NCBI RefSeq assembly: GCF_022808595.1
Contig: NZ_JAKUCN010000006.1
Span: forward strand, 182,740-246,739
Origin: Microvirga solisilvae
GTDB lineage: Bacteria > Pseudomonadota > Alphaproteobacteria > Rhizobiales > Beijerinckiaceae
Direction of reading: 5' to 3'
DNA length: 64,000 nt
The position numbers and the translations under genes were made by a program. This document shows positions 8,932-17,732 of the stretch, one piece after another; position 1 is the first letter of the stretch; each line of letters opens with the position of its first letter. The notes beneath the pieces were generated by a model, which worked only from the letters and a program-made list of their open reading frames with translations, did not search any database and was not told the DNA's origin.

Positions 8932-10343
8932 TAGCCGTGTCCTTCCTTCACGAGCGAGCCGGAAATGGCCTTGCGCTCTTTCAAGACAACCGAGGGGTCG
9001 CGTTCCGAAATCAGTCCGCGCGGACGCCAGACCATCATTGCCACCATGCCCATGCCGAAGATCAGCAGGCGGTATTCGTTCGGATCGAAGCCCTCTCCGA
9101 AGATCGCTTTGAGGAAGGTGAGGTTACGCAGAACTTCGGGGCCGCCGACCAGCACGATGGCCGCGATGGCGACGCCGATCTGGGAGCCCATGCCGCCCAT
9201 GACCACGATGGCCAGGATGATCGCCGATTCCAGGAAGTTGAAGCTCTCCGGAGAGACGAAGCCCTGGCGGACCGCGAAGAACGAGCCCGCGAAGCCGCCG
9301 AACATGGCGCCGATGGCGAAAGCCGTCAGCTTGGTGTTCGTGGTGTTGATGCCGAGCGAGCGGCAGGCGATCTCGTCCTCACGCAGCGCTTCCCAGGCGC
9401 GTCCCACGGGCAGCTTGCGCAGGCGCATGGTGACGAAATTGGTGATCAGCGCGAGCACCAGGATGAGATAGTACAGGAAGATGATCCTGTGCATACCATT
9501 GAACTCGAGCCCGAAGGTCTGCGCGAAGCCGCCTTCGCCTGCCGTGAACGGAATGCCGAAGAAGCTTGCGCGCGGGATCGAGGAGATGCCGGCAGCGCCG
9601 TTCGTCAGGTCGGTCCAGTTGATGAGAACGAGACGGATGATCTCACCGAAGGCCAGCGTCACGATGGCGAGGTAATCGCCGCGCAGACGCAGTACCGGGA
9701 AGCCGAGGATCATGCCCCAGAAGGCGGCGAGAATGCCGGCGAGCGGCAGACAGATCCAGAACGACAATCCGAAGGTGGTGGAGAGCAGGGCATAGGAATA
9801 GGCGCCGACCGCGTAGAAGGCGACGTATCCCAGGTCGAGAAGACCTGCGAGGCCCACCACGATGTTCAAGCCCCAGCCGAGCATCACGTAGGTGAGGATC
9901 AGGATGCCGAGATCGATCCAGTAGCGGGATTCATTCAGGCCGCCCTGGACGAAGTAGATCAGCACCGGGAAGGCCAGAGCCACACCCAGGAAGAAGGGGA
10001 TAGCGAACTTCGAGACGTGCTGGAACGCGCTCGGCTCGGCATGGACCGGCTCCGTTGCCTGCTTGGGGCTGGGAGTCGCCTGGCGATAGGAGCGCGACGC
10101 CGTGAAGGCATGAAGCACGAGCCGCAGGCCGAACACGAGGGCCGTGATGATCAGCGCCAAATCCCAGCGGGAGCGCAGGAACAGGTCGGCGCCATTCTGC
10201 TCCGTCTTGAAGGACAGGATCGGAATGGACAGGCCGAAGGTGATCAGCGCGGTCCTGAAGGCATCCCCGAGGGCAGCCTTCAGGTCGAAGGTTTTCGTTG
10301 CGGCCTGGGTCTGGGCCGAAGAGGTGATGGAAGGAGCGTTCAT
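8931..10343 (-). CDS. livM: Branched-chain amino acid ABC transporter permease LivM
   Basis: A 470-residue inner-membrane permease. Residues 1-130 form the extra N-terminal LivM region (DUF3382-like) with two or more membrane spans. The rest is the BPD_transp_2 core with the family motifs [19 protein letters not shown] and [19 protein letters not shown]. It forms the membrane channel with LivH. 14 bases separate it from livH; it overlaps livG by one base. Confidence 0.94.
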   Translation of the reverse strand: MNAPSITSSAQTQAATKTFDLKAALGDAFRTALITFGLSIPILSFKTEQNGADLFLRSRWDLALIITALVFGLRLVLHAFTASRSYRQATPSPKQATEPVHAEPSAFQHVSKFAIPFFLGVALAFPVLIYFVQGGLNESRYWIDLGILILTYVMLGWGLNIVVGLAGLLDLGYVAFYAVGAYSYALLSTTFGLSFWICLPLAGILAAFWGMILGFPVLRLRGDYLAIVTLAFGEIIRLVLINWTDLTNGAAGISSIPRASFFGIPFTAGEGGFAQTFGLEFNGMHRIIFLYYLILVLALITNFVTMRLRKLPVGRAWEALREDEIACRSLGINTTNTKLTAFAIGAMFGGFAGSFFAVRQGFVSPESFNFLESAIILAIVVMGGMGSQIGVAIAAIVLVGGPEVLRNLTFLKAIFGEGFDPNEYRLLIFGMGMVAMMVWRPRGLISERDPSVVLKERKAISGSLVKEGHG

Positions 10344-10357
10344 GCTCGTCTAGCTCC

Positions 10358-11278
10358 TTAAACCTTCTCGACTTCAGGCCGTCCGAGGATACCGGAGGGC
10401 ATGAAGATCAAGACGATGGCCAGGATCGAGAACGCAGCCACGTCCTTGTACTCGATCGAGAAATAGGCCGACCAGAAGGTCTCGATGAGACCGATGATCA
10501 GGCCGCCGAGAACGGCGCCCGGCAGGGAGCCGATGCCGCCGAGAACGGCTGCCGTGAAGGCCTTCACGCCCGGCACGAAGCCGTCGTTGAAACTCACGAC
10601 GCCATAATACAGCAGATACATGGTGCCAGCGACCGCCGCCAGCGAAGCGCCGATCACGAAGGTGAGCGAGATCGTGCGGTCCACGTTGATGCCGAGAAGG
10701 GCCGCCATCTTGCGGTCCTGCTCGCAGGCGCGCTGGGCGCGGCCGAGTGAGGTCTTCTGCACCACGTACCAGAAGATCGTGAGCAGCACGGCCGTCACGA
10801 CCATGATGATGATCTGCTTGTAGGAGATTGCAACATTGTATCCGCTCTCACCCTGGAACAGGACGATTACGTCGCGGATCATGGGAGGCGTCGGCTTGTT
10901 GCGCGCACCCTGTGCGACCTGGACGAAATTGGAGAGGAAGATCGAGACGCCGATGGCCGAGATCAGCGGCGCCAGGCGGAACGAACCGCGCAAGGGGCGG
11001 TAGGCGACCCGCTCGATGGCCCAACCCCAGAGCGAGGTGAGCACCATGGCGATGATCAGCACTATGAACAGCGCCAGCACCACCGAGGAGATCCCAAGCC
11101 AGGTTGTCAGGATCAGGAAGAAGATGAGCGCGATGAAAGCGGAGAGCATGAAGACGTCGCCGTGGGCGAAGTTCACCATGCCGATGATACCGAAGACCAT
11201 CGTGTAACCGATGGCGATGAGGCCGTAGATCGACCCCAGCGTCAGCCCGTTGATGAGCTGCTGCACAAAAATTTCCAT
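10358..11278 (-). CDS. livH: Branched-chain amino acid ABC transporter permease LivH
   Basis: A 306-residue permease, first gene of the operon. The opening MEIFVQQLINGLTLGSIYGL and GIIGMVNFAHGDVFMLSAF are classic LivH, as are GRAQRACEQDRKMAALLGI and AVLGGIGSLPGAVLGGLIIG. A GGTAGGAC ribosome site precedes the ATG. About 290 bases separate it from the divergent flavin reductase gene; the operon promoter must lie there, though I could not find a convincing -35/-10 pair. Confidence 0.95.
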   Translation of the reverse strand: MEIFVQQLINGLTLGSIYGLIAIGYTMVFGIIGMVNFAHGDVFMLSAFIALIFFLILTTWLGISSVVLALFIVLIIAMVLTSLWGWAIERVAYRPLRGSFRLAPLISAIGVSIFLSNFVQVAQGARNKPTPPMIRDVIVLFQGESGYNVAISYKQIIIMVVTAVLLTIFWYVVQKTSLGRAQRACEQDRKMAALLGINVDRTISLTFVIGASLAAVAGTMYLLYYGVVSFNDGFVPGVKAFTAAVLGGIGSLPGAVLGGLIIGLIETFWSAYFSIEYKDVAAFSILAIVLIFMPSGILGRPEVEKV

Positions 11279-11571
11279 GTCCTACCCTTAGCCCTCTGGA
11301 TGCGGGTCTTGCTCGGGAAAGGCCCAGCAAAGCACGATGCGTGTGCAAGGCCAAGCCGATACGTCGGCTAAGCCGGTCTCTAGCAAACGGTTTTTCGTTC
11401 GACAACGGACCGTTGTGCTTACCAAAGGGCAAGTTGGCTGAATATCCGGCAAACTTTGGTCCAATAAGAAGCAGGATGCTGGGGCGGCTTCCAAAGCCTG
11501 CATGCTGGCCCCATATGCACGCTACACCTTGTGCTCCGCTCGAAAGAGTGGGAGAGGCTTCCTGGAAGAAC

Positions 11572-12099
11572 ATGTTGAAGACTCCCGCTCCGCCCGCATC
11601 CGCCGAAACCAGCGCGTCAGGCCTCGATTCCGTCCTCTTCCGCGAGGGCATGAGCCGTGTTGCCGCAGCCGTCCATGTGGTGACCACGGACGGGCCGTCC
11701 GGGATCGCGGGCTTTACCGCCACCGCCGTGACCCCCGTCACCGACGATCCGGCCTCGCTCCTGGTCTGCGTCAACACCGCCGCCCGCTCGGCGCAGGCGC
11801 TGCTGACCAACGGCGTCTTCTGCGTGAACGCCTTGGCTGCGGAGGATCAGGTCTTGGCGGATGTCTTTGCCGGCCGCACCGCTCTGCAGGGCCCCGACCG
11901 CTTCTCCAAGGGCGAGTGGACCAAGCTCGTGACGGGAGCGCCAGTGCTGGCCACAAGCCTCGTCTCCTTCGATTGCCGTCTGAGCGAAGCCCGTGTCGTT
12001 GCCACCCATCACGTGATCATCGGCGAGATCATGAACATTCGCCTTGGCGAGCCGAGGCCCGCTCTGGTCTATCACGGGCGGCTCTACCGCGACCTTTGA
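11572..12099 (+). CDS. Flavin reductase family protein
   Basis: A 175-residue FMN-binding split-barrel protein of the HpaC/RutF group, which reduces FMN with NAD(P)H to supply a two-component monooxygenase. Recognisable are FREGMSRVAAAVHVVTTDG, GFTATAVTPVTDDPASLLVC, GVFCVNALAAEDQ and the terminal YHGRLYRDL. The ATG at 11572 has GGAAG close upstream; the frame is open further upstream without family similarity. No oxygenase partner is adjacent, so the client enzyme is unknown. Confidence 0.85.
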   Translation: MLKTPAPPASAETSASGLDSVLFREGMSRVAAAVHVVTTDGPSGIAGFTATAVTPVTDDPASLLVCVNTAARSAQALLTNGVFCVNALAAEDQVLADVFAGRTALQGPDRFSKGEWTKLVTGAPVLATSLVSFDCRLSEARVVATHHVIIGEIMNIRLGEPRPALVYHGRLYRDL

Positions 12100-12149
12100 A
12101 GCTTCAAGGCCGCGGGAGGCTTAGGAACCTTCTGCGTGAATTTGCCTTT

Positions 12150-12165
12150 AAAAGCATATGCTTTT
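12150..12165. promoter_or_regulatory. 16-bp perfect palindrome (candidate operator)
   Basis: AAAAGCATATGCTTTT is a perfect 16-bp palindrome lying 50 bases after the flavin reductase stop codon and directly against the GGAGG ribosome site of the 22-codon ORF at 12178. Its size and symmetry suit a dimeric repressor site (MarR-like or similar), but no binding protein can be named. Confidence 0.35.
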
Positions 12166-12177
12166 GGAGGTTCGTTC

Positions 12178-12246
12178 ATGCTCAAGCTCATCCGGAATAT
12201 CGTTCTTCTCCGACAGGCCTGGAAGCTGCTGAAGAAACGGCGCTGA
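12178..12246 (+). CDS. Putative 22-aa cationic micro-protein
   Basis: The ORF encodes MLKLIRNIVLLRQAWKLLKK plus RR, an amphipathic, strongly basic helix. A strong GGAGG lies 8 bases upstream of the ATG, and a 16-bp palindrome sits just before that. The ORF exactly fills the gap before the end of the convergent formyltransferase gene (3 bases between stop codons). I do not recognise the peptide; it could be a membrane-active small protein, or a chance ORF with a good ribosome site. Confidence 0.35.
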   Translation: MLKLIRNIVLLRQAWKLLKKRR

Positions 12247-12249
12247 CGA

Positions 12250-13098
12250 CTATTTCCCTCGCGCCGGTCCCGGCGAATAAGGGCTCCAACCGGTGATCTG
12301 CACGAAACCATCTCGGGTTGCGACCACGAGGTGTTTGCGGTGCTTGTGGACGAGGGCGCCCGGCTTGTAGCCATGCGGCTCCGTCCAGCCGGTGGCCTCC
12401 CACACATAAAGATAGCGGGAATCGACCTGCGCGAAGGTCTCAATAGAGCCGAAAGCGCGGATGGTACGGAGCACACTCTCGACGCTCCCCGTCCAGTCGA
12501 TCGTCCTGTCAGCTTGCGTGATGCGGGGCCAATAGGTGCCGGGGCCTTGCGGCTGAGCCTCATCCCAGAGGCTTGGAAGCTTCTCCGCCAATTGCCCCGC
12601 GATCTCCTTGGCAGCCATCTGGCACTTGGCGAGCAGGGTGTCGTGGGTTTCCTGCGGGCTTACCGCAAAGCTCTTCTGCGCCAGTATGGGGCCTGTGTCG
12701 AAGGCCGGCTCCAGGACATGGGCCGTCACTCCCCAATTCGAAACGCCATCAAGAATGGCTTTGAACAGAGGGTAGGGTCCGCGCCCCTGCGGCAGAGGGG
12801 ATGGGTGAAAATTGAAGGCATAGGGAACATGGTGCTCCCAGCCCTTGATGAGCCAGGGATAGCCCGCGACCACGAGCGCCTCGCAGCCCAACGCCTTCAG
12901 GCCCGCAAGATCGGATGGTGCGATCCGCACCATCTGAACCGGGATTCTCAAAGAACGGGCGCGGGCGACCGTGACGTCATTGAAGTCGTAGATGCTGTCG
13001 CATGGACGGCTGAACAGCTTTACCGGCTGCCAGCCTTTGGCGATCAGGGTTTCGAACACATCCCCGAGAAAATCGATTCCGGCAAAGGCGAAGCGCAT
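12250..13098 (-). CDS. Formyltransferase family protein (Fmt-like)
   Basis: A 282-residue protein with the formyl-THF-dependent formyltransferase fold. The catalytic triad positions are N96 and H98 in FNFHPSPLPQGRGPYP and D134 in PAFDTGPI. A C-terminal OB-like region (RYLYVWEATGW, GALVHKH) resembles Fmt_C. It is shorter and more divergent than a housekeeping methionyl-tRNA formyltransferase, so a sugar-nucleotide or other amine formyltransferase is possible. The ATG at 13110 directly abuts AGGAG, so the ATG four codons later at 13098 (12-base spacing) is preferred. Confidence 0.75.
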   Translation of the reverse strand: MRFAFAGIDFLGDVFETLIAKGWQPVKLFSRPCDSIYDFNDVTVARARSLRIPVQMVRIAPSDLAGLKALGCEALVVAGYPWLIKGWEHHVPYAFNFHPSPLPQGRGPYPLFKAILDGVSNWGVTAHVLEPAFDTGPILAQKSFAVSPQETHDTLLAKCQMAAKEIAGQLAEKLPSLWDEAQPQGPGTYWPRITQADRTIDWTGSVESVLRTIRAFGSIETFAQVDSRYLYVWEATGWTEPHGYKPGALVHKHRKHLVVATRDGFVQITGWSPYSPGPARGK

Positions 13099-13217
13099 TT
13101 TCCCGGTCATCTCCTTTTTGCCGGTCGGCGCACAAGAGGGCAGGATCGGCCTTCTTGCAAGCCAGGGTCTAACTAGCCTTTGGACGAAATCCGGCGAGCC
13201 TGTCCGTTGACTCCAAT

Positions 13218-13850
13218 ATGGTGGAAATGCATTCTATCTTAATGGAAGAAGCCTCCGATATAAATGCCCATCTCGCCCGACGCCTGCGAGGATTGCGCGT
13301 GGAGCAAGGTTTGACTCTCGATGCGCTGGCGGACCGCACCGGCGTCAGCCGCTCCATGATTTCCCTGATCGAACGCGGGGAAAGCAGCCCGACGGCGGTG
13401 GTTCTCGACAAGATCGCGGCAGGCCTCGGCGTGACGCTCGCCTCCCTGTTTGCCGAACAGGACAGCCCGGAGGCGTCACCTCTCTCCCGGTTCTCAGAGC
13501 AACGGATCTGGCGCGATCCCGACAGCGGCTATGTACGCCGCAACCTGTCGCCGCCCGGCTTTCCGTCTCCCCTCGAGCTTGTCGAAGTCGTGATGCCGGC
13601 AGGCGCGCGCGTGGCCTACGATACGGGTCGCCGCTCGGTGGGGGTAAGCCAGCAGATCTGGATCGTCGAAGGCGAAATCGAGATCGGCCTCGGGGAGAAG
13701 ACCTTCCGGCTCTTCGCGGGCGATTGCCTGTGCATGGACATCGAGCAGCCGACGATCTTCCGCAACCTGTCGGGCGAGCCCGCCCGGTACCTGGTGGCGC
13801 TCGCCACCGACGCCGCGTTGTCCAATCGCCGAGGAGGTTCTCATGAGTGA
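13218..13850 (+). CDS. XRE-family regulator with C-terminal cupin
   Basis: A 210-residue two-domain regulator. An HTH_3 domain is at about 20-75 (RLRGLRVEQGLTLDALADRTGVS, quoted in part as LTLDALADRTGVSRSMISLI). A cupin sensor is at about 110-190 (GVSQQIWIVEGEIEIGLG, LFAGDCLCMDIEQPTIFRN). Proteins of this type control small metabolic operons with the cupin binding the effector. The gene overlaps the acetyltransferase gene by 8 bases, so the two are co-translated; autoregulation is likely. In-frame ATGs at 13227 and 13242 are alternative starts. Confidence 0.87.
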   Translation: MVEMHSILMEEASDINAHLARRLRGLRVEQGLTLDALADRTGVSRSMISLIERGESSPTAVVLDKIAAGLGVTLASLFAEQDSPEASPLSRFSEQRIWRDPDSGYVRRNLSPPGFPSPLELVEVVMPAGARVAYDTGRRSVGVSQQIWIVEGEIEIGLGEKTFRLFAGDCLCMDIEQPTIFRNLSGEPARYLVALATDAALSNRRGGSHE

Positions 13851-14376
13851 GGCCGTCACGATCCGCACGCTCTCACCGAAGGAATCCGTCGAGCAAATCG
13901 GTGCGTTGTCGAGGGTCCTGATCGATTGCGTGGAGGGCGGCGCCTCCGTCAGTTTCATGCTGCCCATGACTCAGGACAAGGCGGATACGTTCTGGCGGGG
14001 CGTCGCCGATGGGGTGGCGGCGGGCGAGCGCATTCTCCTCGTGGCGGAGAGCGATGGCGAAATCGTCGGCACCGTGCAGGTGGTTCTCAAGCAGCCGGAG
14101 AACCAGCCGCATCGCGGCGACATCTCGAAGATGCTCGTTCATCGAGATGCGCGTAAGCGCGGCGTTGGCGCAGCACTAATGCTTGCCGCCGAGGAGGCCG
14201 CGCGCAAGGCCGGCAAGAGCGTGCTCGTGCTCGATACGGTGACCGGAAGCGATGGGGAGCGTCTCTATGCGCGCCTCGGTTGGGAGCGCGTCGGCGTCAT
14301 TCCGAACTTCGCTCTCTGGCCGCAGGGCGGGTTCTGTCCGACGACCTATTTCCATAAACAGATCGGGCCTCTCTGA
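13843..14376 (+). CDS. GNAT family N-acetyltransferase
   Basis: A 177-residue acetyl-CoA-dependent acetyltransferase. Motif A is visible as ISKMLVHRDARKRGVGAALM with the pyrophosphate-binding RKRGVG, followed by VLDTVTGSDGERLYARLGW typical of motif B. It has a strong AGGAGG site inside the end of the XRE-cupin gene, 8 bases of overlap. The acceptor is unknown; the XRE-cupin plus GNAT pairing often handles an amino acid, antibiotic or small amine, which is inference here. Confidence 0.88.
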   Translation: MSEAVTIRTLSPKESVEQIGALSRVLIDCVEGGASVSFMLPMTQDKADTFWRGVADGVAAGERILLVAESDGEIVGTVQVVLKQPENQPHRGDISKMLVHRDARKRGVGAALMLAAEEAARKAGKSVLVLDTVTGSDGERLYARLGWERVGVIPNFALWPQGGFCPTTYFHKQIGPL

Positions 14377-14508
14377 ACCGTGCGACTACCTCTCCGGCGT
14401 CTTGTGGAACCGGAAAACGGACTCGAGATTTAGCCTTGAGCGTAGGGCAGGACATCGCCCTCAAGGTTGGGTGGATGCCGGCCTCTCAAGACTGCAGAGG
14501 GAGTTCGC

Positions 14509-14778
14509 ATGGCATCCAAGGATTTCATTCGCCAAATGGAAGGCTACGGGCTGACGACCGCCCAGATACTTTATCGGATGCCGGACCATCCCACATTCCT
14601 GCAAACCTATATCTGGCAGGATTACGATCTTGCCCCTCGCTTCCCGGTGCTCATCGAATTTCTTGATTTCTGGAAGCGGGAACTGGCCGGGCCGCTTCAT
14701 TCAGTCACCGTGACTCATGCACAGCTAATCCGCCCCGCCGAGTTTCGGCTCGTCTCCGAGGAGATCAACATTCATTGA
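14509..14778 (+). CDS. usg: Usg family protein
   Basis: An 89-residue protein that I match to the alphaproteobacterial Usg family (PF06233) by MASKDFIRQMEGYGLTTAQI, LYRMPDHPTFLQTYIWQDYD and FPVLIEFLDFWKRELAGPLHS. The function is unknown; family members were first noted near tryptophan genes in other alphaproteobacteria, which are absent here. GAGGGAG lies 7 bases before the chosen ATG; the longer open frame upstream is unsupported. Confidence 0.8.
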   Translation: MASKDFIRQMEGYGLTTAQILYRMPDHPTFLQTYIWQDYDLAPRFPVLIEFLDFWKRELAGPLHSVTVTHAQLIRPAEFRLVSEEINIH

Positions 14779-14854
14779 GAAATGTGGGACGAGCCTTGGC
14801 CCCAGGCCTCAACTCGTTTAGAGAAGCACGTCGCCTCGAACCGGCAAGGGCTCC

Positions 14855-15451
14855 TTGTTCTCCAACGCTCGAACATCGCAAATCCTTCTCGCCCTTGCCT
14901 CACAGCCGGGCGAACGTCTGACCGTGCGCGACATCATGGCCGTTCTACAGGACCGTGCCTTCGCGCTGCTTATCGTTTTGCTCGGCCTGCCCAACTGCCT
15001 GCCCATGCCGCCGCCGATCCCGTTGGTCTGCGGCCTGCTTCTGGCGCTGGTCGCCATTCAGATCATCTTCGGACGCGAGGCCCCCTGGCTGCCGAGGCAG
15101 CTCCTGAACCGTTCGCTCGCTCACACGGATGTGGAGCGGGCCGTGGCGCGGGCGATGCCCACCTTCCGCAAGCTCGAACGCTTTTCGCGTCCGCGCATGA
15201 CCTTTCTCGACACGCCTTTCGCCATGCGGATCATGGGGGCTATCGTTCTGGTGATGGCGCTCGGCCTTCTCTTCGCGCCGCCCTTCGTGGGGCAGATCCC
15301 CATGGGGCTTGCGGTGTGTCTCGTGGGCCTCGGACTGGTGGAGCGGGACGGGCTCGTGATTGTCGGCGGTCTGATCATCGGCTCCATCGGCATGACCTTG
15401 AGCCTGGGCTTCATCTACGCTGTCTTCACGGGACTGGAGACCGTTTTCTAA
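14855..15451 (+). CDS. ExoD family exopolysaccharide-related membrane protein
   Basis: A 198-residue membrane protein with four to five hydrophobic segments (about 38-70, 120-150 and 155-198). It matches ExoD by ILLALASQPGERLTVRDIM, DRAFALLIVLLGLPNCLPMP and PRMTFLDTPFAMRIMG. ExoD mutants of rhizobia show exopolysaccharide and alkali-sensitivity defects; the molecular role is unknown. No ATG is available upstream of the conserved N-terminus (an in-frame stop lies at 14819), so a TTG start at 14855 with AGGG close upstream is used. An 8-bp hairpin at 15465-15485 follows before the convergent PRC gene. Confidence 0.85.
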   Translation: MFSNARTSQILLALASQPGERLTVRDIMAVLQDRAFALLIVLLGLPNCLPMPPPIPLVCGLLLALVAIQIIFGREAPWLPRQLLNRSLAHTDVERAVARAMPTFRKLERFSRPRMTFLDTPFAMRIMGAIVLVMALGLLFAPPFVGQIPMGLAVCLVGLGLVERDGLVIVGGLIIGSIGMTLSLGFIYAVFTGLETVF

Positions 15452-15508
15452 GCGGATATGCGAATGCCCGGCACTGGGCCGGGCACCGCCTAAACCCTCT
15501 GTCGGGCC

Positions 15509-15976
15509 TTAGTCGTTATCGTCGAATTCCGGTGCGGATTTCAGCTGGTCGACGGGCATGTTCAGCATCAGCCGCATCTCGCCGGACATATTGGTGTTGG
15601 ACGAGCCTGTGTTCTGGTTCGAGTTCTGCACCGAGCCCGTCGTTTCCGCATCGGGCATCATCTGAAAGGCGTTCAGAGGCAAAGCCACCGTGCGGTCGCC
15701 GATGCCTTCCTCGACCTCGATCACGACGGCGGCAACCTTGCCGTTCCGGTCGAGAATGACATCCTCGACATCGCCGATATCCTTGTTGTCGGGGCCGATC
15801 ACATCCTCATCCATCAGATCGGACAGCAGCATGGAACCGGCCGGAAGCTGGGTCATGAATTGCGAGGAATTGGCAGCCTGGGAGGGCTGATTGGAGTGAG
15901 TCTGTTCGGATTGAGCGAATGCGCCCGTGGCCAAGAGGGTGGAGCCAAGCAAGCCTGCCATCAGCAATGTTTTCAT
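15509..15976 (-). CDS. Periplasmic PRC-barrel domain protein
   Basis: A 155-residue exported protein. Signal peptide MKTLLMAGLLGSTLLATGAF with cleavage after AFA, a low-complexity Q/N/S stretch, then a PRC barrel at about 45-105 (LLSDLMDEDVIGPDNKDIGD, VEDVILDRNGKVAAVVIEVE). A second Asn/Ser/Thr-rich linker (about 110-130) precedes an acidic tail ending DDND. PRC-barrel proteins of this type are common in Hyphomicrobiales, sometimes in stress or surface contexts; function is not established. Confidence 0.82.
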   Translation of the reverse strand: MKTLLMAGLLGSTLLATGAFAQSEQTHSNQPSQAANSSQFMTQLPAGSMLLSDLMDEDVIGPDNKDIGDVEDVILDRNGKVAAVVIEVEEGIGDRTVALPLNAFQMMPDAETTGSVQNSNQNTGSSNTNMSGEMRLMLNMPVDQLKSAPEFDDND

Positions 15977-16046
15977 CTGTTCTCTCCAATCGCGTTTTTG
16001 AGTGAGAGTGTAACGCGACTGGGCCGGCTTGGTTCTGACGCCAAGC

Positions 16047-16733
16047 TCAGATGAGACGCAGGCCTTTCAGGCTCGCATGGCCTTCGCGGCCGACGATGAT
16101 GTGGTCGTGGACGGTAATCCCCAAGGGCTTCGCCACGTCGATGATTTCCTTGGTCATCTTCACGTCGGCGGCGGAGGGCGTGGGATCGCCGGAGGGGTGA
16201 TTGTGCACGAGGATCAGGGCTGAGGCCGAAAGCTCCAGCGCCCGTTTCACCACCTCGCGGGGATAGACCGGGGTATGGTCCACGGTGCCCGATTGCTGCA
16301 CCTCATCGGCGATCAGCGCATTGCGCTTGTCGAGGAAGAGCAGGCGGAACTGCTCCTTGTCCATGAAGGCCATGGCCGTGCGGCAATAATCGATCACCGA
16401 GGTCCAGGAGGACAGGACGGGGCGCTTGGCCACTTCGCCCTTGGCGAGGCGGCGGGCGGAGGCTTCCACGATCTTGAGATCGGTGACGACGCGCTCACTG
16501 ACGCCGTCCACCTCCATCAGCCGGGCAGGGGAAGCGGTAAGCACCTCGGCGAAGGTGCCGAAGCGCTTGATCAATTCCTTGGCCATGGGCTTCACATCCC
16601 GGCGCGGGATGGAACGGAAGAGCAGGAGTTCCAGAAGCTCGTAATCCGGCAGCGCATCGCCGCCCACTTCCGTGAAGCGGGCGCGCAGGCGGTCGCGATG
16701 GCCATGATAGTGGGGAGTGTCGTCGCCGCTCAT
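16047..16733 (-). CDS. radC: RadC family JAB/MPN protein
   Basis: A 228-residue UPF0758/RadC protein. N-terminal HhH-like helices include [20 protein letters not shown]. The JAMM metalloprotease-like motif [14 protein letters not shown] has H177, H179 and D190 in place. Despite the name, family members are not proven repair proteins; the JAB fold suggests a hydrolase. In many alphaproteobacteria it follows map and sfsA; here it is 82 bases downstream of map. Confidence 0.93.
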   Translation of the reverse strand: MSGDDTPHYHGHRDRLRARFTEVGGDALPDYELLELLLFRSIPRRDVKPMAKELIKRFGTFAEVLTASPARLMEVDGVSERVVTDLKIVEASARRLAKGEVAKRPVLSSWTSVIDYCRTAMAFMDKEQFRLLFLDKRNALIADEVQQSGTVDHTPVYPREVVKRALELSASALILVHNHPSGDPTPSAADVKMTKEIIDVAKPLGITVHDHIIVGREGHASLKGLRLI

Positions 16734-16815
16734 GTTGCAGGGAATCGCCGCTCTCGGAAGATGGAACGACGAATCCTTAGCTGAGCTGCCTCGGGATACA
16801 AAGTTGCTTGTTCGA

Positions 16816-17637
16816 TCAGCCGAGATTGTAGGGCGGTTTATCCAAGCCCTTCGGCGAGTAGGTGAACACCTCGGCGCCGGTTTCCGTTACGCCGACCATG
16901 TGCTCGAACTGGGCCGACAGGGAGCGGTCTCGGGTCACGGCGGTCCAGCCGTCGGAGAGCACCTTCACCTGCGGCTTCCCGAGATTGATCATGGGCTCGA
17001 TGGTGAAGAACATCCCCGGCTCCAGCACCACGTTATAGGCCGGCTCCACATAATGGAGGATCGTGGGGGAGGCGTGGAAGCTCTTGCCGATGCCGTGACC
17101 GCAGAAATCCCGCACCACCGAGCAGCGCTCGGCCTCGGCATAGGCCTGAATGGCATGGCCGATATCGTTGGTGGTGGCGCCCGGCTTTACGGCGGCAATT
17201 CCGCGCAGCAGGCATTCATAGGTGATCTCGCACAGGCGCTGCGCCCGGCGCGGCACCTCGCCCACATAGTACATGCGGCTCGAATCGCCGTGCCAGCCAT
17301 CCAGGATCAGGGTCACGTCGACATTCATGATGTCGCCGTCCCGCAGGGGCTTGTCGTTAGGGATGCCGTGGCAGACCACATGGTTGATCGAGGTGCAGAT
17401 CGTCTTGGTATAGCCGCGATAGTGCAGGCAGGCTGGATAGGCGCCATTGTCGCGGATGAAGTCGAAGGCGAGCTTATCGAGGTCTTCCGTCGTCACGCCG
17501 GGCTTCACGTGCTCGCCCAGCATGTCCAGGCACTCGGCGACCATGCGCCCGGCCCGCCGCATGCCCTCGAAATCCGCAGGGCCGTGAAGCGGGATATCCC
17601 CTGAGCGCTTGCGCTCGACGATCTCGGTCTCGGTCAT
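16816..17637 (-). CDS. map: Methionine aminopeptidase type I
   Basis: A 273-residue cytosolic metalloenzyme that removes initiator methionine from nascent proteins. The five metal ligands are present as D107, D118, H181, E214 and E245, with the substrate histidine H90 in [27 protein letters not shown] is the signature. Length and start agree with alphaproteobacterial Map. An FkbM gene on the other strand separates it from sfsA, its usual upstream partner. Confidence 0.96.
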   Translation of the reverse strand: MTETEIVERKRSGDIPLHGPADFEGMRRAGRMVAECLDMLGEHVKPGVTTEDLDKLAFDFIRDNGAYPACLHYRGYTKTICTSINHVVCHGIPNDKPLRDGDIMNVDVTLILDGWHGDSSRMYYVGEVPRRAQRLCEITYECLLRGIAAVKPGATTNDIGHAIQAYAEAERCSVVRDFCGHGIGKSFHASPTILHYVEPAYNVVLEPGMFFTIEPMINLGKPQVKVLSDGWTAVTRDRSLSAQFEHMVGVTETGAEVFTYSPKGLDKPPYNLG

Positions 17638-17732
17638 TCTCGATCCTTGCTTTCAGCCCGAATGTAAGGATCATCTTGCCCGGCGCAAGCAAGACCCTCT
17701 GCAATGGCTTGCGAATAAGCCTCAGGGGTGTC

